DNA of 40,069 nucleotides, taken from Candidatus Anaerostipes avistercoris (GTDB lineage: Bacteria; Bacillota; Clostridia; Lachnospirales; Lachnospiraceae). Location: assembly GCA_019119895.1 (NCBI GenBank), contig DWWD01000045.1, positions 1 through 40,069 of the forward strand, written 5' to 3'. The notes beneath the pieces were generated by a model. That model was not told the origin of the DNA, did no database searches, and saw nothing but the letters and a program-made list of their open reading frames with translations. Both the position numbers and the translations under genes were made by a program. Shown here piece after piece: positions 9,208 to 18,188 of the stretch. How positions within the stretch are numbered: position 1 is the stretch's first letter; every line of letters begins with the position of its first letter.

Positions 9208-10538
9208 GGATCAAAGAAACAGCCATTGACGGATTCGGAAAATTTCATAACTTTCATACAGAATTATCCGATGGAATCCAGGTGATTTATGGAAAGAATG
9301 AGACAGGGAAGACCACACTGCGCCAGTTTATGTTCCATATGCTGTTTGGTCTGGAAAAGAGCAGAGGAGCTGCCGCAAGGAGAGACGATTATACCAGATA
9401 CATGCCGGTGGAGGGCGGAAGATACGGCGGATATCTGATTTTGGAAAAGGATGAGAAAACCTATCGGATCCAGAGAAGCTTTGATACGGGAAACCGGGAA
9501 CTGCGGCTGTTTCTGGAAGACACCATGGAAGAAATTCCGCTTCCGGAGCAGACGCTTCGGGGAATTTTATTTGAGAATTCCGCAGAGGCATTTCAGAATA
9601 CGGCGTCTCTGACGCAGGCGGATATCCGTACAGGGAAAGAGATGCAGAAAATTCTGCAGAATTCCATGGCAAACTTAAGGAGCAGTCAGGATGCCGGCCT
9701 TGATATCCGAAAAGCAGTCGATCTGTTAAAAGGAAAGAGAAGGGATGCCCGCAAAGATCCTGCGTTCCGGCGTGTCGAACAGCTGAGACAGCGGCTGGGC
9801 GAAGTATCTTTTCAGGAGACGGAATTAAAAAAATATGAGGCTGTGGAAGAACAGCTGTACCGGCAGCTGGAGCAGAAACCAAAGCTGTCTCTGCTTCAGC
9901 GGATTCTGCAGTGGATCCGGCGTCTGTTCAGCGTTGACCAGGAGGAAATCAGAAAGAATGAGATCCGGCATAAGCTGGAAGTCGTCCGGCTGGAAAAAGA
10001 GCATCTGCTGGAACAGAAGCAGGCAATTGAACATTTGAAGCAGGAATATCAGTCTGCCATGGAACGGAAAAAAGAAGCGGAGCAGGAAATACGCTGGATG
10101 GAACGAGCAATCTGGGCGATCGAGACAGCGGCTGCGGATGTTCAGAAAACCTTCGGGGAGGAGCTCAATGAAAAGATATCGGATATTTTCTGCCGGATGA
10201 CTGGCGGACGATATGAAAAAGCGGTCATGGATCAGTCCATGGAAATGATGGTGAAGCGAAACGGCAGATATATCGATATGAAATATCTGAGTAACGGAGC
10301 TGTGGAGCAGCTCTATTTTGCCCTGCGTCTGGCAGCGGGAGAGCTGCTTTATGAGGGAGATCATTTTCCATTGTTCCTGGATGATGTGTTCGGAAATTAT
10401 GATGATGAGAGGCTGAAAAATACTTTATCTTATCTGGCGGAAAACTGTGGAAGACAGATCATGATTTTTACCGGGCGGAGAGAAATTCTTCGCACATTGG
10501 AAAAATCAGGGATTGACTTTCATACGATTATATTATAA
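9204..10538 (+). CDS. Compact SbcC/YhaN-like AAA ATPase
   Basis: An SMC/Rad50-type ATPase partner of the preceding nuclease. Walker A is GKNETGKTT (30-38), an ABC-type signature lies in YLSNGAVEQLYFALRLA, Walker B is FPLFLDDVFGNYDDERL, and a final switch is seen in IMIFTGRREI. Between the two ATPase halves there are only about 160 residues of coiled coil (about 170-330), with one hydrophobic/basic stretch (LSLLQRILQWIRRLF) at the turn. The total is 444 aa, against about 960 for B. subtilis YhaN and about 1050 for SbcC. No stop or frame change suggests decay, so this is probably a genuine short-arm form. ATGA overlap with the nuclease gene indicates coupled translation. Confidence 0.85.
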   Translation: MRIKETAIDGFGKFHNFHTELSDGIQVIYGKNETGKTTLRQFMFHMLFGLEKSRGAAARRDDYTRYMPVEGGRYGGYLILEKDEKTYRIQRSFDTGNRELRLFLEDTMEEIPLPEQTLRGILFENSAEAFQNTASLTQADIRTGKEMQKILQNSMANLRSSQDAGLDIRKAVDLLKGKRRDARKDPAFRRVEQLRQRLGEVSFQETELKKYEAVEEQLYRQLEQKPKLSLLQRILQWIRRLFSVDQEEIRKNEIRHKLEVVRLEKEHLLEQKQAIEHLKQEYQSAMERKKEAEQEIRWMERAIWAIETAAADVQKTFGEELNEKISDIFCRMTGGRYEKAVMDQSMEMMVKRNGRYIDMKYLSNGAVEQLYFALRLAAGELLYEGDHFPLFLDDVFGNYDDERLKNTLSYLAENCGRQIMIFTGRREILRTLEKSGIDFHTIIL

Positions 10539-10583
10539 AAATAAGAAGAACTGTTGTGGAAACAAAAGAGGAGATAGGAAAAG

Positions 10584-11129
10584 ATGAAAAAAAGCAAATC
10601 ACTGCAGGCGGCAGAATTGTTTCTTTATTTTATGATGTATTCTGTCATTGGCTGGCTGTATGAGGTGTTTCTGGAAGTGGCAGTATACCGGTGGGGATTT
10701 TCCAACCGGGGATTTTTGTACGGGCCGTACTGTATCATCTATGGAGTTGGAGCATTGCTGTTTCTGCTGACACTCGGGCGGCTGAAGAAAAAAAGAATCT
10801 GTCTGGGCAGGATTTCCGTTACGCCTGTTCTGGTATTTCTGGGGATCATAGTGGTCACTACAGTGACGGAATTGATCGGAAGCTATATTATGGAGGCTGT
10901 GACCGGCGGATGGATGTGGGATTACGAACGATTTGCCTTCAATTTTCAGGGCAGGATTGCCTTAAATCCAAGCATCCGGTTTGGAATCGGCGGCATGGTA
11001 ATGATGTATCTGGTTCAGCCGCTGCTTGAAAAGATAACAGAGAAGTGGTCAGAACGGGCTGTCTGTACTGCGTCAGGTATTCTGCTGGCCGTATTGATTA
11101 TGGATCTGGTCATAACGATCATAAGATAA
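10584..11129 (+). CDS. CmpB-family (putative ABC transporter type IV) membrane protein
   Basis: A 181-residue membrane protein of the PF06541 type, recognised by the N-terminal FFLYFMMYSVIGWLYEVFLE-like segment and the GFLYGPYCIIYGVGALL motif. About five hydrophobic segments are visible. The family is named as a putative ABC-transporter component, but its biochemical role is not established. It follows the SbcC-like gene by 45 bases with its own GAGGAGATAGG site, so it is probably the last gene of that operon, ahead of the terminator at 11145. Confidence 0.8.
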   Translation: MKKSKSLQAAELFLYFMMYSVIGWLYEVFLEVAVYRWGFSNRGFLYGPYCIIYGVGALLFLLTLGRLKKKRICLGRISVTPVLVFLGIIVVTTVTELIGSYIMEAVTGGWMWDYERFAFNFQGRIALNPSIRFGIGGMVMMYLVQPLLEKITEKWSERAVCTASGILLAVLIMDLVITIIR

Positions 11130-11144
11130 TAAAAATATAGTGTA

Positions 11145-11178
11145 AGAGATGTCTGTTTCAACGGATGTCTCTTTTTTT
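11145..11178 (+). terminator. Intrinsic terminator before the scr operon
   Basis: A hairpin from AGAGATGTCTG to CGGATGTCTCT that uses several G-U pairs, followed by seven T. It ends the sbcD-like operon. Confidence 0.75.
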
Positions 11179-11187
11179 AAAAAAATA

Positions 11188-11201
11188 TGGAACCGATACC
11201 A
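11188..11201. promoter_or_regulatory. LacI-type operator O1 upstream of scrA
   Basis: TGGAACCGATACCA, a LacI/GalR-type pseudo-palindrome with central CG. It sits just upstream of the -35 box and is identical to O2 at 11247-11260. Confidence 0.8.
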
Positions 11202-11210
11202 CAAAAAGTA

Positions 11211-11239
11211 TTGACAAAAATACAAAGAGGTCATATAAT
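11211..11239 (+). promoter_or_regulatory. scrA promoter (perfect consensus)
   Basis: TTGACA (11211-11216), 17 bases, TATAAT (11234-11239). Both hexamers and spacing are ideal. A promoter this strong needs tight repression, consistent with the flanking operators. Confidence 0.92.
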
Positions 11240-11246
11240 ACAAATA

Positions 11247-11260
11247 TGGAACCGATACCA
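11247..11260. promoter_or_regulatory. LacI-type operator O2 at the scrA start point
   Basis: A second exact copy of TGGAACCGATACCA, covering the expected transcription start. With flanks, 22 bases are identical to O1 (AAATATGG... to ...ACCACAA). The centres are 59 bp apart. Confidence 0.82.
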
Positions 11261-11288
11261 CAATTAAATTAAGAAAAGGAGAGAAGAT

Positions 11289-13208
11289 ATGGATTACGCA
11301 AAGATTGCCAGCCAGGTTATCGAAAATGTCGGCGGAAAAGACAATATCAAATCCGTCCAGCATTGTGCAACACGTTTGAGACTGCAGCTTAAGAACAATG
11401 ATCTGAGAGACGAAGATGCAGTCAGCGACATTGAAGGTGTGAAAGGGGTTTTCTTAACTCAGTCACAGTTTCAGATTATTTTTGGTTCAGGTCTTGTAAA
11501 TTTAGTCTGCGATGAGGTGCAGAAACAGCTTGGAGGCGATGTCGGACCAGCGGCAGAAGAGGAACCGGAAGAAGAAAAAGGAAATATAATTCAGCGGCTG
11601 GTCAAGGTATTAAGTGATATCTTCGTGCCGATCATCCCGGCGATCGTAGCCGGCGGTCTGCTGATGGGTATCAATAATATTCTGACTTCCGCATTGATTG
11701 ATGGAAAATCGATTATTGAATTATATCCGCAGTGGGAAGGATTAGCCACAGCGATCAACACATTTTCAAATGCACCATTTACATTCCTTCCGGTATTGAT
11801 CGGATTCAGCGCTACGAAGAAATTTGGAGGAAATCCATATCTTGGAGCGGCAATGGGAATGATCATGGTTCACCCGGATCTGTTAAGCGCTTACAGCATC
11901 GGTATTGCTGATCCGCCAATCTGGAATATTTTTGGATTCCATATTGAAGCCATCGGATATCAGGGAACCGTTCTTCCGGTATTAGCCGTAGCATTTATTC
12001 TTGCAACGATAGAAAAGAAATTACATAAGATTACGCCGACATGGCTGGATAACTTAACTACGCCATTGTTATCTATTATGGTAACTTCTTTCTTAACATT
12101 CATCATTGTCGGACCAGTTTTAAGAGAAGCAGGTAACCTTCTCGCAGCAGGAATCACATGGCTCTATAATACACTTGGATTTGTCGGAGGAGGATTGTTC
12201 GGTCTTGCTTACGCGCCAATCTGTCTGACAGGTATGCACCACAGCTTTATCGCAATTGAGACTCAGCTGATTGCAGACGCAGTACATACAGGCGGAAGCT
12301 TTATCTTCACTACAGCAAGTATGAACAACGTGGCGCAGGGAGCAGCCGTTATCGCAGTTCTGTTCTTAACAAAGAATGAAAAGATGAAATCTATCTGTTC
12401 TGCATCTGGTGTTTCTGCACTTTTAGGAATCACAGAGCCGGCAATGTTTGGTGTAACATTGAAATTAAAATACCCATTCTACGCAGCGATCATCGGATCC
12501 GGAGCAGGAAGCGCTTACTGTGCTGCAACAAAAGTACTGGCACAGGCAATGGGAGCTGCCGGAATTCCTGGAATTATCTCTATGAAACCACAGGATTATC
12601 CGAACTTCCTGATCGGACTTGTATTATCCATGGCAGTATCCGCGCTGATGACAGTGATTTTCTGGAAGAAGTTTAATCTTGGAGCAGAAGAACAGGCAGA
12701 TAAAAAGAAAACAGAAGAAGCTAAGACAGAAGAAATTTCTGAAGTGAAAGCAGTAACAGGACCGGAAGACCTTTATTCTCCGATGAAAGGTGAAGTTCTC
12801 CCGATCGAAAAATCCAATGACGCAGCATTTGCATCCAAAGCCATGGGAGACGGTGTAGCGATCAATCCGGAAGAAGGAGTCATCTACGCCCCGGCAGACG
12901 GAAAAATAAGCCTCGTATTTCCTACCAAACATGCCATCGGCATTACACTGCCGTCCGGAGAGGAACTTCTGATCCATGCAGGAATCGATACCGTCAAGAT
13001 GGAAGGAGAAGGTTTTGAGTTGTATGTGGAAGCCGGAGACCAGGTAAAAAAAGGCGACAAACTTCTGTCCTTTGATATGGATCTGGTAAAGGAAAAAGGA
13101 TACCAGACACAGACTATGTTCCTGGTGGCAGACGCCAACGGAAAAGAACTGGAAGTGACACCTGCGGAAAAGGCCGATAATAACCAGAAAATCATGACGC
13201 TGAAATAA
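11289..13208 (+). CDS. scrA: Sucrose PTS transporter EIIBCA
   Basis: A membrane PTS permease that imports sucrose as sucrose-6-phosphate. EIIB: residues 1-85 with phosphocysteine Cys26 in QHCATRLRLQ. EIIC: about 100-460, with GITEPAMFGVTLKLKYPF. EIIA: about 480-639, with phosphohistidine His563 in LLIHAGIDTVKMEGEGFE. Length 639 aa is normal. Specificity is read from the operon: a GH32 hydrolase and a fructokinase follow directly, the classic scrABK set, and a ScrR-like repressor lies upstream. It starts at ATG 11289 behind AAAGGAGAG. It carries its own EIIA, so needs only HPr. Confidence 0.92.
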   Translation: MDYAKIASQVIENVGGKDNIKSVQHCATRLRLQLKNNDLRDEDAVSDIEGVKGVFLTQSQFQIIFGSGLVNLVCDEVQKQLGGDVGPAAEEEPEEEKGNIIQRLVKVLSDIFVPIIPAIVAGGLLMGINNILTSALIDGKSIIELYPQWEGLATAINTFSNAPFTFLPVLIGFSATKKFGGNPYLGAAMGMIMVHPDLLSAYSIGIADPPIWNIFGFHIEAIGYQGTVLPVLAVAFILATIEKKLHKITPTWLDNLTTPLLSIMVTSFLTFIIVGPVLREAGNLLAAGITWLYNTLGFVGGGLFGLAYAPICLTGMHHSFIAIETQLIADAVHTGGSFIFTTASMNNVAQGAAVIAVLFLTKNEKMKSICSASGVSALLGITEPAMFGVTLKLKYPFYAAIIGSGAGSAYCAATKVLAQAMGAAGIPGIISMKPQDYPNFLIGLVLSMAVSALMTVIFWKKFNLGAEEQADKKKTEEAKTEEISEVKAVTGPEDLYSPMKGEVLPIEKSNDAAFASKAMGDGVAINPEEGVIYAPADGKISLVFPTKHAIGITLPSGEELLIHAGIDTVKMEGEGFELYVEAGDQVKKGDKLLSFDMDLVKEKGYQTQTMFLVADANGKELEVTPAEKADNNQKIMTLK

Positions 13209-13233
13209 AAAAATTCCAGAAAGGGGAAAAAGG

Positions 13234-14700
13234 ATGTTTGAGAAATATAAAAAAGTTCTGAAAAAAGATTATGACGCGTGGTATCAGGAAAATAGAGAGT
13301 ACCGGGATAAAGTGGCAAAGGATCCGAGAAGGCTTCAGTTTCATCTGATGCCGGAAACAGGATGGCTCAATGATCCGAACGGCTTATGCCAGTTTCATGG
13401 AACCTATCATATTTTTTATCAGTATACACCTTTTGAACCGACAGGAGAATTAAAGATGTGGGCGCACTGTACCACAAAAGACTTTGTACACTATCGGGAT
13501 TATGGTCCGGTCCTGTTTCCGGACCAGGATTTCGATGCCCACGGAGTTTATTCCGGATCTGCGTTTGTGGAAGATGACACTATTTACTTTTACTATACTG
13601 GCAATGTGAAATATTTTGACAGAGATGATTATGACTATATTAATTCAGGACGGGGAAGCAACACGGTGATGTTCACCAGCAGAGACGGGTATGAATTCTC
13701 CGAAAAAAAACTTCTGATGACGACGGATGATTATCCGGAAGATATCAGCAATCACGTAAGAGACCCGAAAATATTCAAACATGACGGAAAGTATTATATG
13801 GTTCTTGGAGCAAGAGATCACAGCGACAGAGGACTGGTTCTTCTGTATCAGTCAGAGGATTTGAATCACTGGGAATATTTTGACCGTATTACGACAGAGG
13901 AACCTTTTGGATATATGTGGGAATGTCCGGATTTGTTCGAGATTGACGGACAGCTGATTCTGACCTGCTGCCCTCAGGGCGTCGAGCCGCAGGGATTTGA
14001 ATACCATAATCCTCATCAGGCAGCGGCGATGAAACTGACCTATGATTTTGACACAAAGGAATCAAAGATCGAAGACATCAAACTGATAGACCGCGGTTTT
14101 GACTTCTATGCTCAGCAGACTTTTGAGGATGAACAGGGCAGAAGGATCCTGATCGGATGGATGGGTATTCCGGATGCTGATTATACGAATCCGACCACTG
14201 AAGACGGATGGCAGCATGCGCTGACCATACCGCGACAGATTTCGCTGAGAGACGGCAAATTCATTCAGGAGCCGATCGAAGAATTGAGAAAACTCCGCTG
14301 CGGCGGAACAAAAATGGCAGAATTCGACGGAAAAGAGAAAAAGATTTGTGACGATGTTGTTTATGAGGCAATTGTCGAGTATAATAAATGTGAAAATATG
14401 GGAATGACTCTCAGAGAAGGAATCACGCTTTCTTATGAAGACCATGTTCTCACGCTGGATCTGGGAGATTACGGAGCCGGAAGAACAAAGAGACAGGTCC
14501 GGCTGGAATCTCTGGAGCAGCTGCAGATTTTTGCGGACACTTCATCTCTGGAGATATTTGTAAACCACGGAGAAGAAGTCTTTACTACGAGAATTTACAG
14601 TCTGAAAGGCGAGATTTCCATTCAGGGAGAATGTGAAGGAATGATGACAATTTACCCATTAAAGTCTTTTTTGATCGAAGGAGGATGCAATGAAAAATAG
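13234..14700 (+). CDS. scrB: Sucrose-6-phosphate hydrolase (GH32)
   Basis: It cleaves sucrose-6-phosphate to glucose-6-phosphate and fructose in the cytoplasm. The three GH32 catalytic residues are visible: nucleophile Asp47 in GWLNDPNG, transition-state stabiliser Asp177 in VRDPKIF and acid/base Glu230 in WECPDLF. The five-bladed propeller is followed by the C-terminal beta-sandwich (LEIFVNHGEEVFTTRIY). There is no signal peptide, as expected for an intracellular phospho-hydrolase. The 488 aa length is typical. It lies 25 bases after scrA and its 3' end contains the GGAGG site of scrK, overlapping that gene by 11 bases. Confidence 0.94.
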   Translation: MFEKYKKVLKKDYDAWYQENREYRDKVAKDPRRLQFHLMPETGWLNDPNGLCQFHGTYHIFYQYTPFEPTGELKMWAHCTTKDFVHYRDYGPVLFPDQDFDAHGVYSGSAFVEDDTIYFYYTGNVKYFDRDDYDYINSGRGSNTVMFTSRDGYEFSEKKLLMTTDDYPEDISNHVRDPKIFKHDGKYYMVLGARDHSDRGLVLLYQSEDLNHWEYFDRITTEEPFGYMWECPDLFEIDGQLILTCCPQGVEPQGFEYHNPHQAAAMKLTYDFDTKESKIEDIKLIDRGFDFYAQQTFEDEQGRRILIGWMGIPDADYTNPTTEDGWQHALTIPRQISLRDGKFIQEPIEELRKLRCGGTKMAEFDGKEKKICDDVVYEAIVEYNKCENMGMTLREGITLSYEDHVLTLDLGDYGAGRTKRQVRLESLEQLQIFADTSSLEIFVNHGEEVFTTRIYSLKGEISIQGECEGMMTIYPLKSFLIEGGCNEK

Positions 14701-15664
14701 GTTATGTGGAATCGGAGAAGCGCTGATTGATTTTATTCCGGACGTAAAGGGACAGAGACTGAAAGATGTGCCGTCATTTACCAGAGTGGCAGGCGGCGCG
14801 CCGGCAAATGTAATCGGCGCGGTGACAAAACTTGGAATTCCATCCAAGATGCTGACCAAATTAGGAGACGATCCGTTTGGAGATTATATTATCGATGTTT
14901 TAAATGAAGCGGGAATTGATACATCCAATATTGAGAGAGATCAGGAAGGTGAGACAGCCCTTGCATTTGTATCTCTGGCAGCAGACGGAAATCGTGATTT
15001 CAAATTTTACCGGAAGAACAGCGCGGATCTGCGTTACAGCGTGGACGACATTCCGGAAGATATTTTAGATGACTGCGGAATGATTCATTTCTGCAGCGTG
15101 GATCTGGTAGAATCACCGATGAAAGAAGCTCATAAAAAACTGATCGATATGGCAATTGAAAAGGGTGTGAAAGTATCCTTCGATCCAAACCTTCGTTTTT
15201 CTTTATGGGATGACCTGGATGCCCTGAAAAAAACAGTGAATGATTTTATTCCATATGCGGATATCATTAAGATTTCCGATGAAGAACTGGAATTTATCAC
15301 CGGAAAGACGGATATTAAGGACGCGGTGCCGGAACTCCTGTCTGCCGGAAGAGGAAAATACGTTATTTATACCAAGGGCGCTGACGGAGCAGAAATTTAT
15401 ACCAAAGATGGAATGGTGGAAGCGCCGGGATATTCCATTGAAGTGCGCGATACCACAGGAGCAGGAGATTCCTTTATCGGAGCGTTCCTGTTCTGTATCC
15501 TGCGGGATGAAGTGGAAGATCTGAACAGCGTAAGCAAAGATAAATTATATGAGTATCTTGATTTCGCCAATGCTTATGCTGCCAATACGAGCACAAAAGA
15601 GGGCGCTCTGGCAGCCATGGCTGCGATGGACGAGATTCAGGAATGGATTAAAAACAGAAAATAG
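14690..15664 (+). CDS. scrK: Fructokinase (PfkB/ribokinase family)
   Basis: It phosphorylates the fructose released by ScrB. A PfkB-family kinase of 324 aa: the GEALIDFIPD opening, the PGGAPANV-like AGGAPANVIGAVTKLG signature and the C-terminal anion-hole/catalytic motif DTTGAGDSFIGAFL with Asp260. It overlaps scrB by 11 bases and ends the operon before a strong terminator. Confidence 0.93.
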   Translation: MKNRLCGIGEALIDFIPDVKGQRLKDVPSFTRVAGGAPANVIGAVTKLGIPSKMLTKLGDDPFGDYIIDVLNEAGIDTSNIERDQEGETALAFVSLAADGNRDFKFYRKNSADLRYSVDDIPEDILDDCGMIHFCSVDLVESPMKEAHKKLIDMAIEKGVKVSFDPNLRFSLWDDLDALKKTVNDFIPYADIIKISDEELEFITGKTDIKDAVPELLSAGRGKYVIYTKGADGAEIYTKDGMVEAPGYSIEVRDTTGAGDSFIGAFLFCILRDEVEDLNSVSKDKLYEYLDFANAYAANTSTKEGALAAMAAMDEIQEWIKNRK

Positions 15665-15685
15665 AGAATCGCAGGAGTGAAATTT

Positions 15686-15725
15686 AAATCTGCCGCGGAA
15701 TTTTCGGATTCCGCGGCAGATTTTT
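15686..15725 (+). terminator. Strong intrinsic terminator after scrK
   Basis: A perfect 16-bp stem (15686-15701 with 15708-15723, core CTGCCGCGGAAT) around a TTTCGG loop, ending in T residues. Confidence 0.93.
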
Positions 15726-15751
15726 CAAATGACAGACAGAAAGGAATCGTT

Positions 15752-16474
15752 ATGGAAATAAAAGAACAATTTATGAGAACCGGACTGCTTCTGGGAGAGG
15801 AAGGAATCCGGAAATTAAATCAGTCAACGGTTGCAGTATTTGGGATTGGAGGAGTAGGAGGATTTGCGGCAGAGGCTCTGGCGAGGAGCGGTGTCGGACA
15901 TCTGGTGCTGGTAGACGCGGATGTGGTTTCAGAGTCCAATATCAACCGGCAGATCATCGCCACCCACAGGACCGTAGGGAAATCAAAAGTTCAGGTAATG
16001 AAAGAGAGGATTGAAGACATCAATCCGGAAGCACAGGTGGAAACCAGACAGACATTTTTTCTGCCGGAGAATGCGGATCAGTTTGATTTCGGCGCTTATG
16101 ATTATGTGATAGACGCCATTGATACCGTCACGGGAAAAATCGAACTGGTGCTTCAGGGACAGAAGGCGGGAACTCCTGTGATCAGCAGCATGGGAGCAGG
16201 AAATAAACTGGATCCAACGATGTTTCAGGTGGCGGATATTTATGAGACATCGGTCTGCCCTCTGGCGAAGGTGATGCGAAAAGAACTGAAGAAAAGAAAT
16301 GTTCCGTCGCTGAAAGTTGTATATTCGAAAGAAAAGGCAATGGAGCCGCTGATCAGGATTTCAGAAGACGGAAAGCGGCAGATTCCGGGAAGTACTGCTT
16401 TTGTGCCGTCGGTGGCAGGACTGATCCTGGCGGGAGAGGTCATTAAAGATCTTGCGCAGATTTCAGAAAAATAA
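15752..16474 (+). CDS. tcdA: tRNA threonylcarbamoyladenosine dehydratase (ThiF/MoeB-like)
   Basis: A ThiF-family ATP-dependent enzyme that cyclises t6A37 of tRNA to ct6A. The nucleotide-binding motif GIGGVGGFAAEALARSGVG (from residue 31) is followed by VLVDADVVSESNINRQIIATHRTVG, with the adenylation Arg, and SSMGAGNKLDPTMFQVADIYETSVCPLAKVMR, which is characteristic of TcdA/CsdL rather than MoeB/ThiF. Length 240 aa is normal. The frame opens at 15677 inside the terminator hairpin, so MEIKEQF at 15752 behind AAAGGA is chosen. It is a housekeeping gene between two operons. Confidence 0.88.
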   Translation: MEIKEQFMRTGLLLGEEGIRKLNQSTVAVFGIGGVGGFAAEALARSGVGHLVLVDADVVSESNINRQIIATHRTVGKSKVQVMKERIEDINPEAQVETRQTFFLPENADQFDFGAYDYVIDAIDTVTGKIELVLQGQKAGTPVISSMGAGNKLDPTMFQVADIYETSVCPLAKVMRKELKKRNVPSLKVVYSKEKAMEPLIRISEDGKRQIPGSTAFVPSVAGLILAGEVIKDLAQISEK

Positions 16475-16524
16475 ATAAAAATCCATGGCTGTCAACTGAT
16501 GAAAATACGCAAAAGTCACAAAAA

Positions 16525-16581
16525 GGTAACTATCCCCATAAAAAAGTGCCTACTTGAAGAATGTCTGGAAAAAACTATGAT
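16525..16581 (+). promoter_or_regulatory. Candidate promoter of the opu operon with HxlR-like dyad
   Basis: TTGAAG (16554-16559), 16 bases, TATGAT (16576-16581). Just upstream lie GGTAACTA (16525-16532) and AGTGCCTACTT (16545-16555), imperfectly inverted, resembling sites I associate with HxlR-type regulators of Firmicutes redox genes. Both the promoter and the regulator assignment are tentative. Confidence 0.35.
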
Positions 16582-16640
16582 TATACATAAAGAAAGGGAC
16601 AAACAATAAAAAGGACTCTTACATTTGGGAAGGAGACAAA

Positions 16641-18176
16641 ATGGACATTTGGAACTTGATTTATGAGAGAAAAAGTTTTTTCATTGATTTATGTTTAGAA
16701 CATCTTATGATTTCTGCAGTTGCCATTATCATTGCAATTGCAGCCGGAGGAGTGATCGGCATCGTGTTAAGTGAGTATCCGAGATTTTCCAAACCGGTGA
16801 TCGGAGTCGTGAATTTTCTTTACACGATTCCATCTATTTCCATGCTGGGATTTCTGATCCCGCTGTCAGGCATCGGAAACGTCACCGCGGTTCTGGCGCT
16901 TACCATCTATGCTCTGCTTCCGATGGTGAGAAACACATATACCGGCATTACCAACGTGGATCCTGCCATGACAGAAGCGGCAGAGGGGATGGGAAGCACC
17001 CGGCTGCAGATTCTGACAAAGATTAAGCTTCCTCTGGCAGCGCCGGTCATCATGTCCGGAATCCGCAGTATGGTGACTATGACCCTGGCGCTGGCCGGAA
17101 TCGCGTCATTTATCGGAGCCGGCGGCCTGGGCGTGGCAATTTACAGAGGAATTACGACAAATAATACGGCGATGACCGTGGCAGGAAGCATCCTGATCGC
17201 CCTGATCGCGCTGCTGGCAGATTTTCTTCTCGGATTGGTGGAAAAATCCATGCAGAAGAAGCACAGACGGCATAGAAACCGCAGGAGAAAATATGTATTT
17301 GCGGCTGCCGCCCTGGCACTGATCCTGGCTGTTTCATCCGGAATATATTACAGCAGACAGAAAACGGATACGATCCGAATCGCAACCAAGCCGATGACGG
17401 AGCAGTATATTCTCGGGGAAATGCTGAAGATTATGATTGAGGAAGATACAGATCTTCAGGTGGAAATGACCCAGGGAGTCGGCGGAGGCACCTCTAATAT
17501 CTGGCCGGCCATGAAAAGCGGAGAGTTTGATGTGTATCCTGAATACACAGGAACCGCATGGAACATGGTATTAAAGAGAGAAGACCTGTATATAGAAGAT
17601 AAGTTTGGGGAACTGGAAAAAGCTTATGATTCCTATGACATGGAATGGGATGGGATGTACGGCTTTTCCAACAGCTATGCCCTTGCAGTGCGGAAAGAAG
17701 CGGCGGAGCAGTATGGACTGAAGAAGATTTCGGATCTGCAGTCTGTATCCGGACAGCTGAAATTCGGAGCGGAATATGATTTTTATGAGAGAGAAGACGG
17801 CTATGATCCTCTGTGCGAAACTTACGGGCTTAAGTTTGCCAGTACCTCAGATATTGACATCGGCCTTAAGTATCAGGCCATCAATTCCGGTGAAATTGAT
17901 GTGATGCCGATCTTTACGACAGATGGACAGTACAGTGTCTCAGATATTGTAGTGCTGGAAGATGACAAACACTTTTATCCGTCCTACGAATGCGGAAATA
18001 TCGTGAGGAAAGAAGTGGTTGATGAACACCCGGAACTCCGGAATATTTTTGAAAAATGTGAGGATATTCTGGATGAGAAGGAAATGGCAGGGCTTAATTA
18101 TATGGTAGAGGAAGAGCAGAAAGAGCCGGAAGATGCGGCGAGAGAATTTCTGAAGGAAAAAGGTTTGATTTCGTAG
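16641..18176 (+). CDS. Quaternary-amine ABC transporter, fused permease and substrate-binding protein (OpuB/OpuC-like)
   Basis: A single 511-residue polypeptide joining two subunits of a glycine betaine/carnitine/choline importer. Residues 1-215 form the permease, with the EAA-type motif in TEAAEGMGSTRLQILTKIKLPLAAPVIMSGIRS. A short basic linker (KKHRRHRNRRRK) and an extra membrane segment (about 218-235) lead to the extracellular binding domain (about 245-511: IRIATKPMTEQYILGEML, then FDVYPEYTGTAWN), which matches the OpuAC/ProX family. The fusion is common in Firmicutes. The ATPase follows 12 bases later. The exact ligand cannot be fixed from sequence. Confidence 0.88.
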   Translation: MDIWNLIYERKSFFIDLCLEHLMISAVAIIIAIAAGGVIGIVLSEYPRFSKPVIGVVNFLYTIPSISMLGFLIPLSGIGNVTAVLALTIYALLPMVRNTYTGITNVDPAMTEAAEGMGSTRLQILTKIKLPLAAPVIMSGIRSMVTMTLALAGIASFIGAGGLGVAIYRGITTNNTAMTVAGSILIALIALLADFLLGLVEKSMQKKHRRHRNRRRKYVFAAAALALILAVSSGIYYSRQKTDTIRIATKPMTEQYILGEMLKIMIEEDTDLQVEMTQGVGGGTSNIWPAMKSGEFDVYPEYTGTAWNMVLKREDLYIEDKFGELEKAYDSYDMEWDGMYGFSNSYALAVRKEAAEQYGLKKISDLQSVSGQLKFGAEYDFYEREDGYDPLCETYGLKFASTSDIDIGLKYQAINSGEIDVMPIFTTDGQYSVSDIVVLEDDKHFYPSYECGNIVRKEVVDEHPELRNIFEKCEDILDEKEMAGLNYMVEEEQKEPEDAAREFLKEKGLIS

Positions 18177-18188
18177 GAGGAAGAGACG

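Noticed and set aside
9825-10364. Long minus-strand open frame opposite the SbcC-like gene
   Set aside because: Antisense shadow of a coiled-coil gene; low-complexity Leu/Phe/His content and no start signals.
16641-18176. Permease-binding protein fusion considered as an abnormal gene fusion
   Set aside because: The same fused architecture is widespread among OpuB/OpuC-type importers of Firmicutes, so it is not an anomaly.
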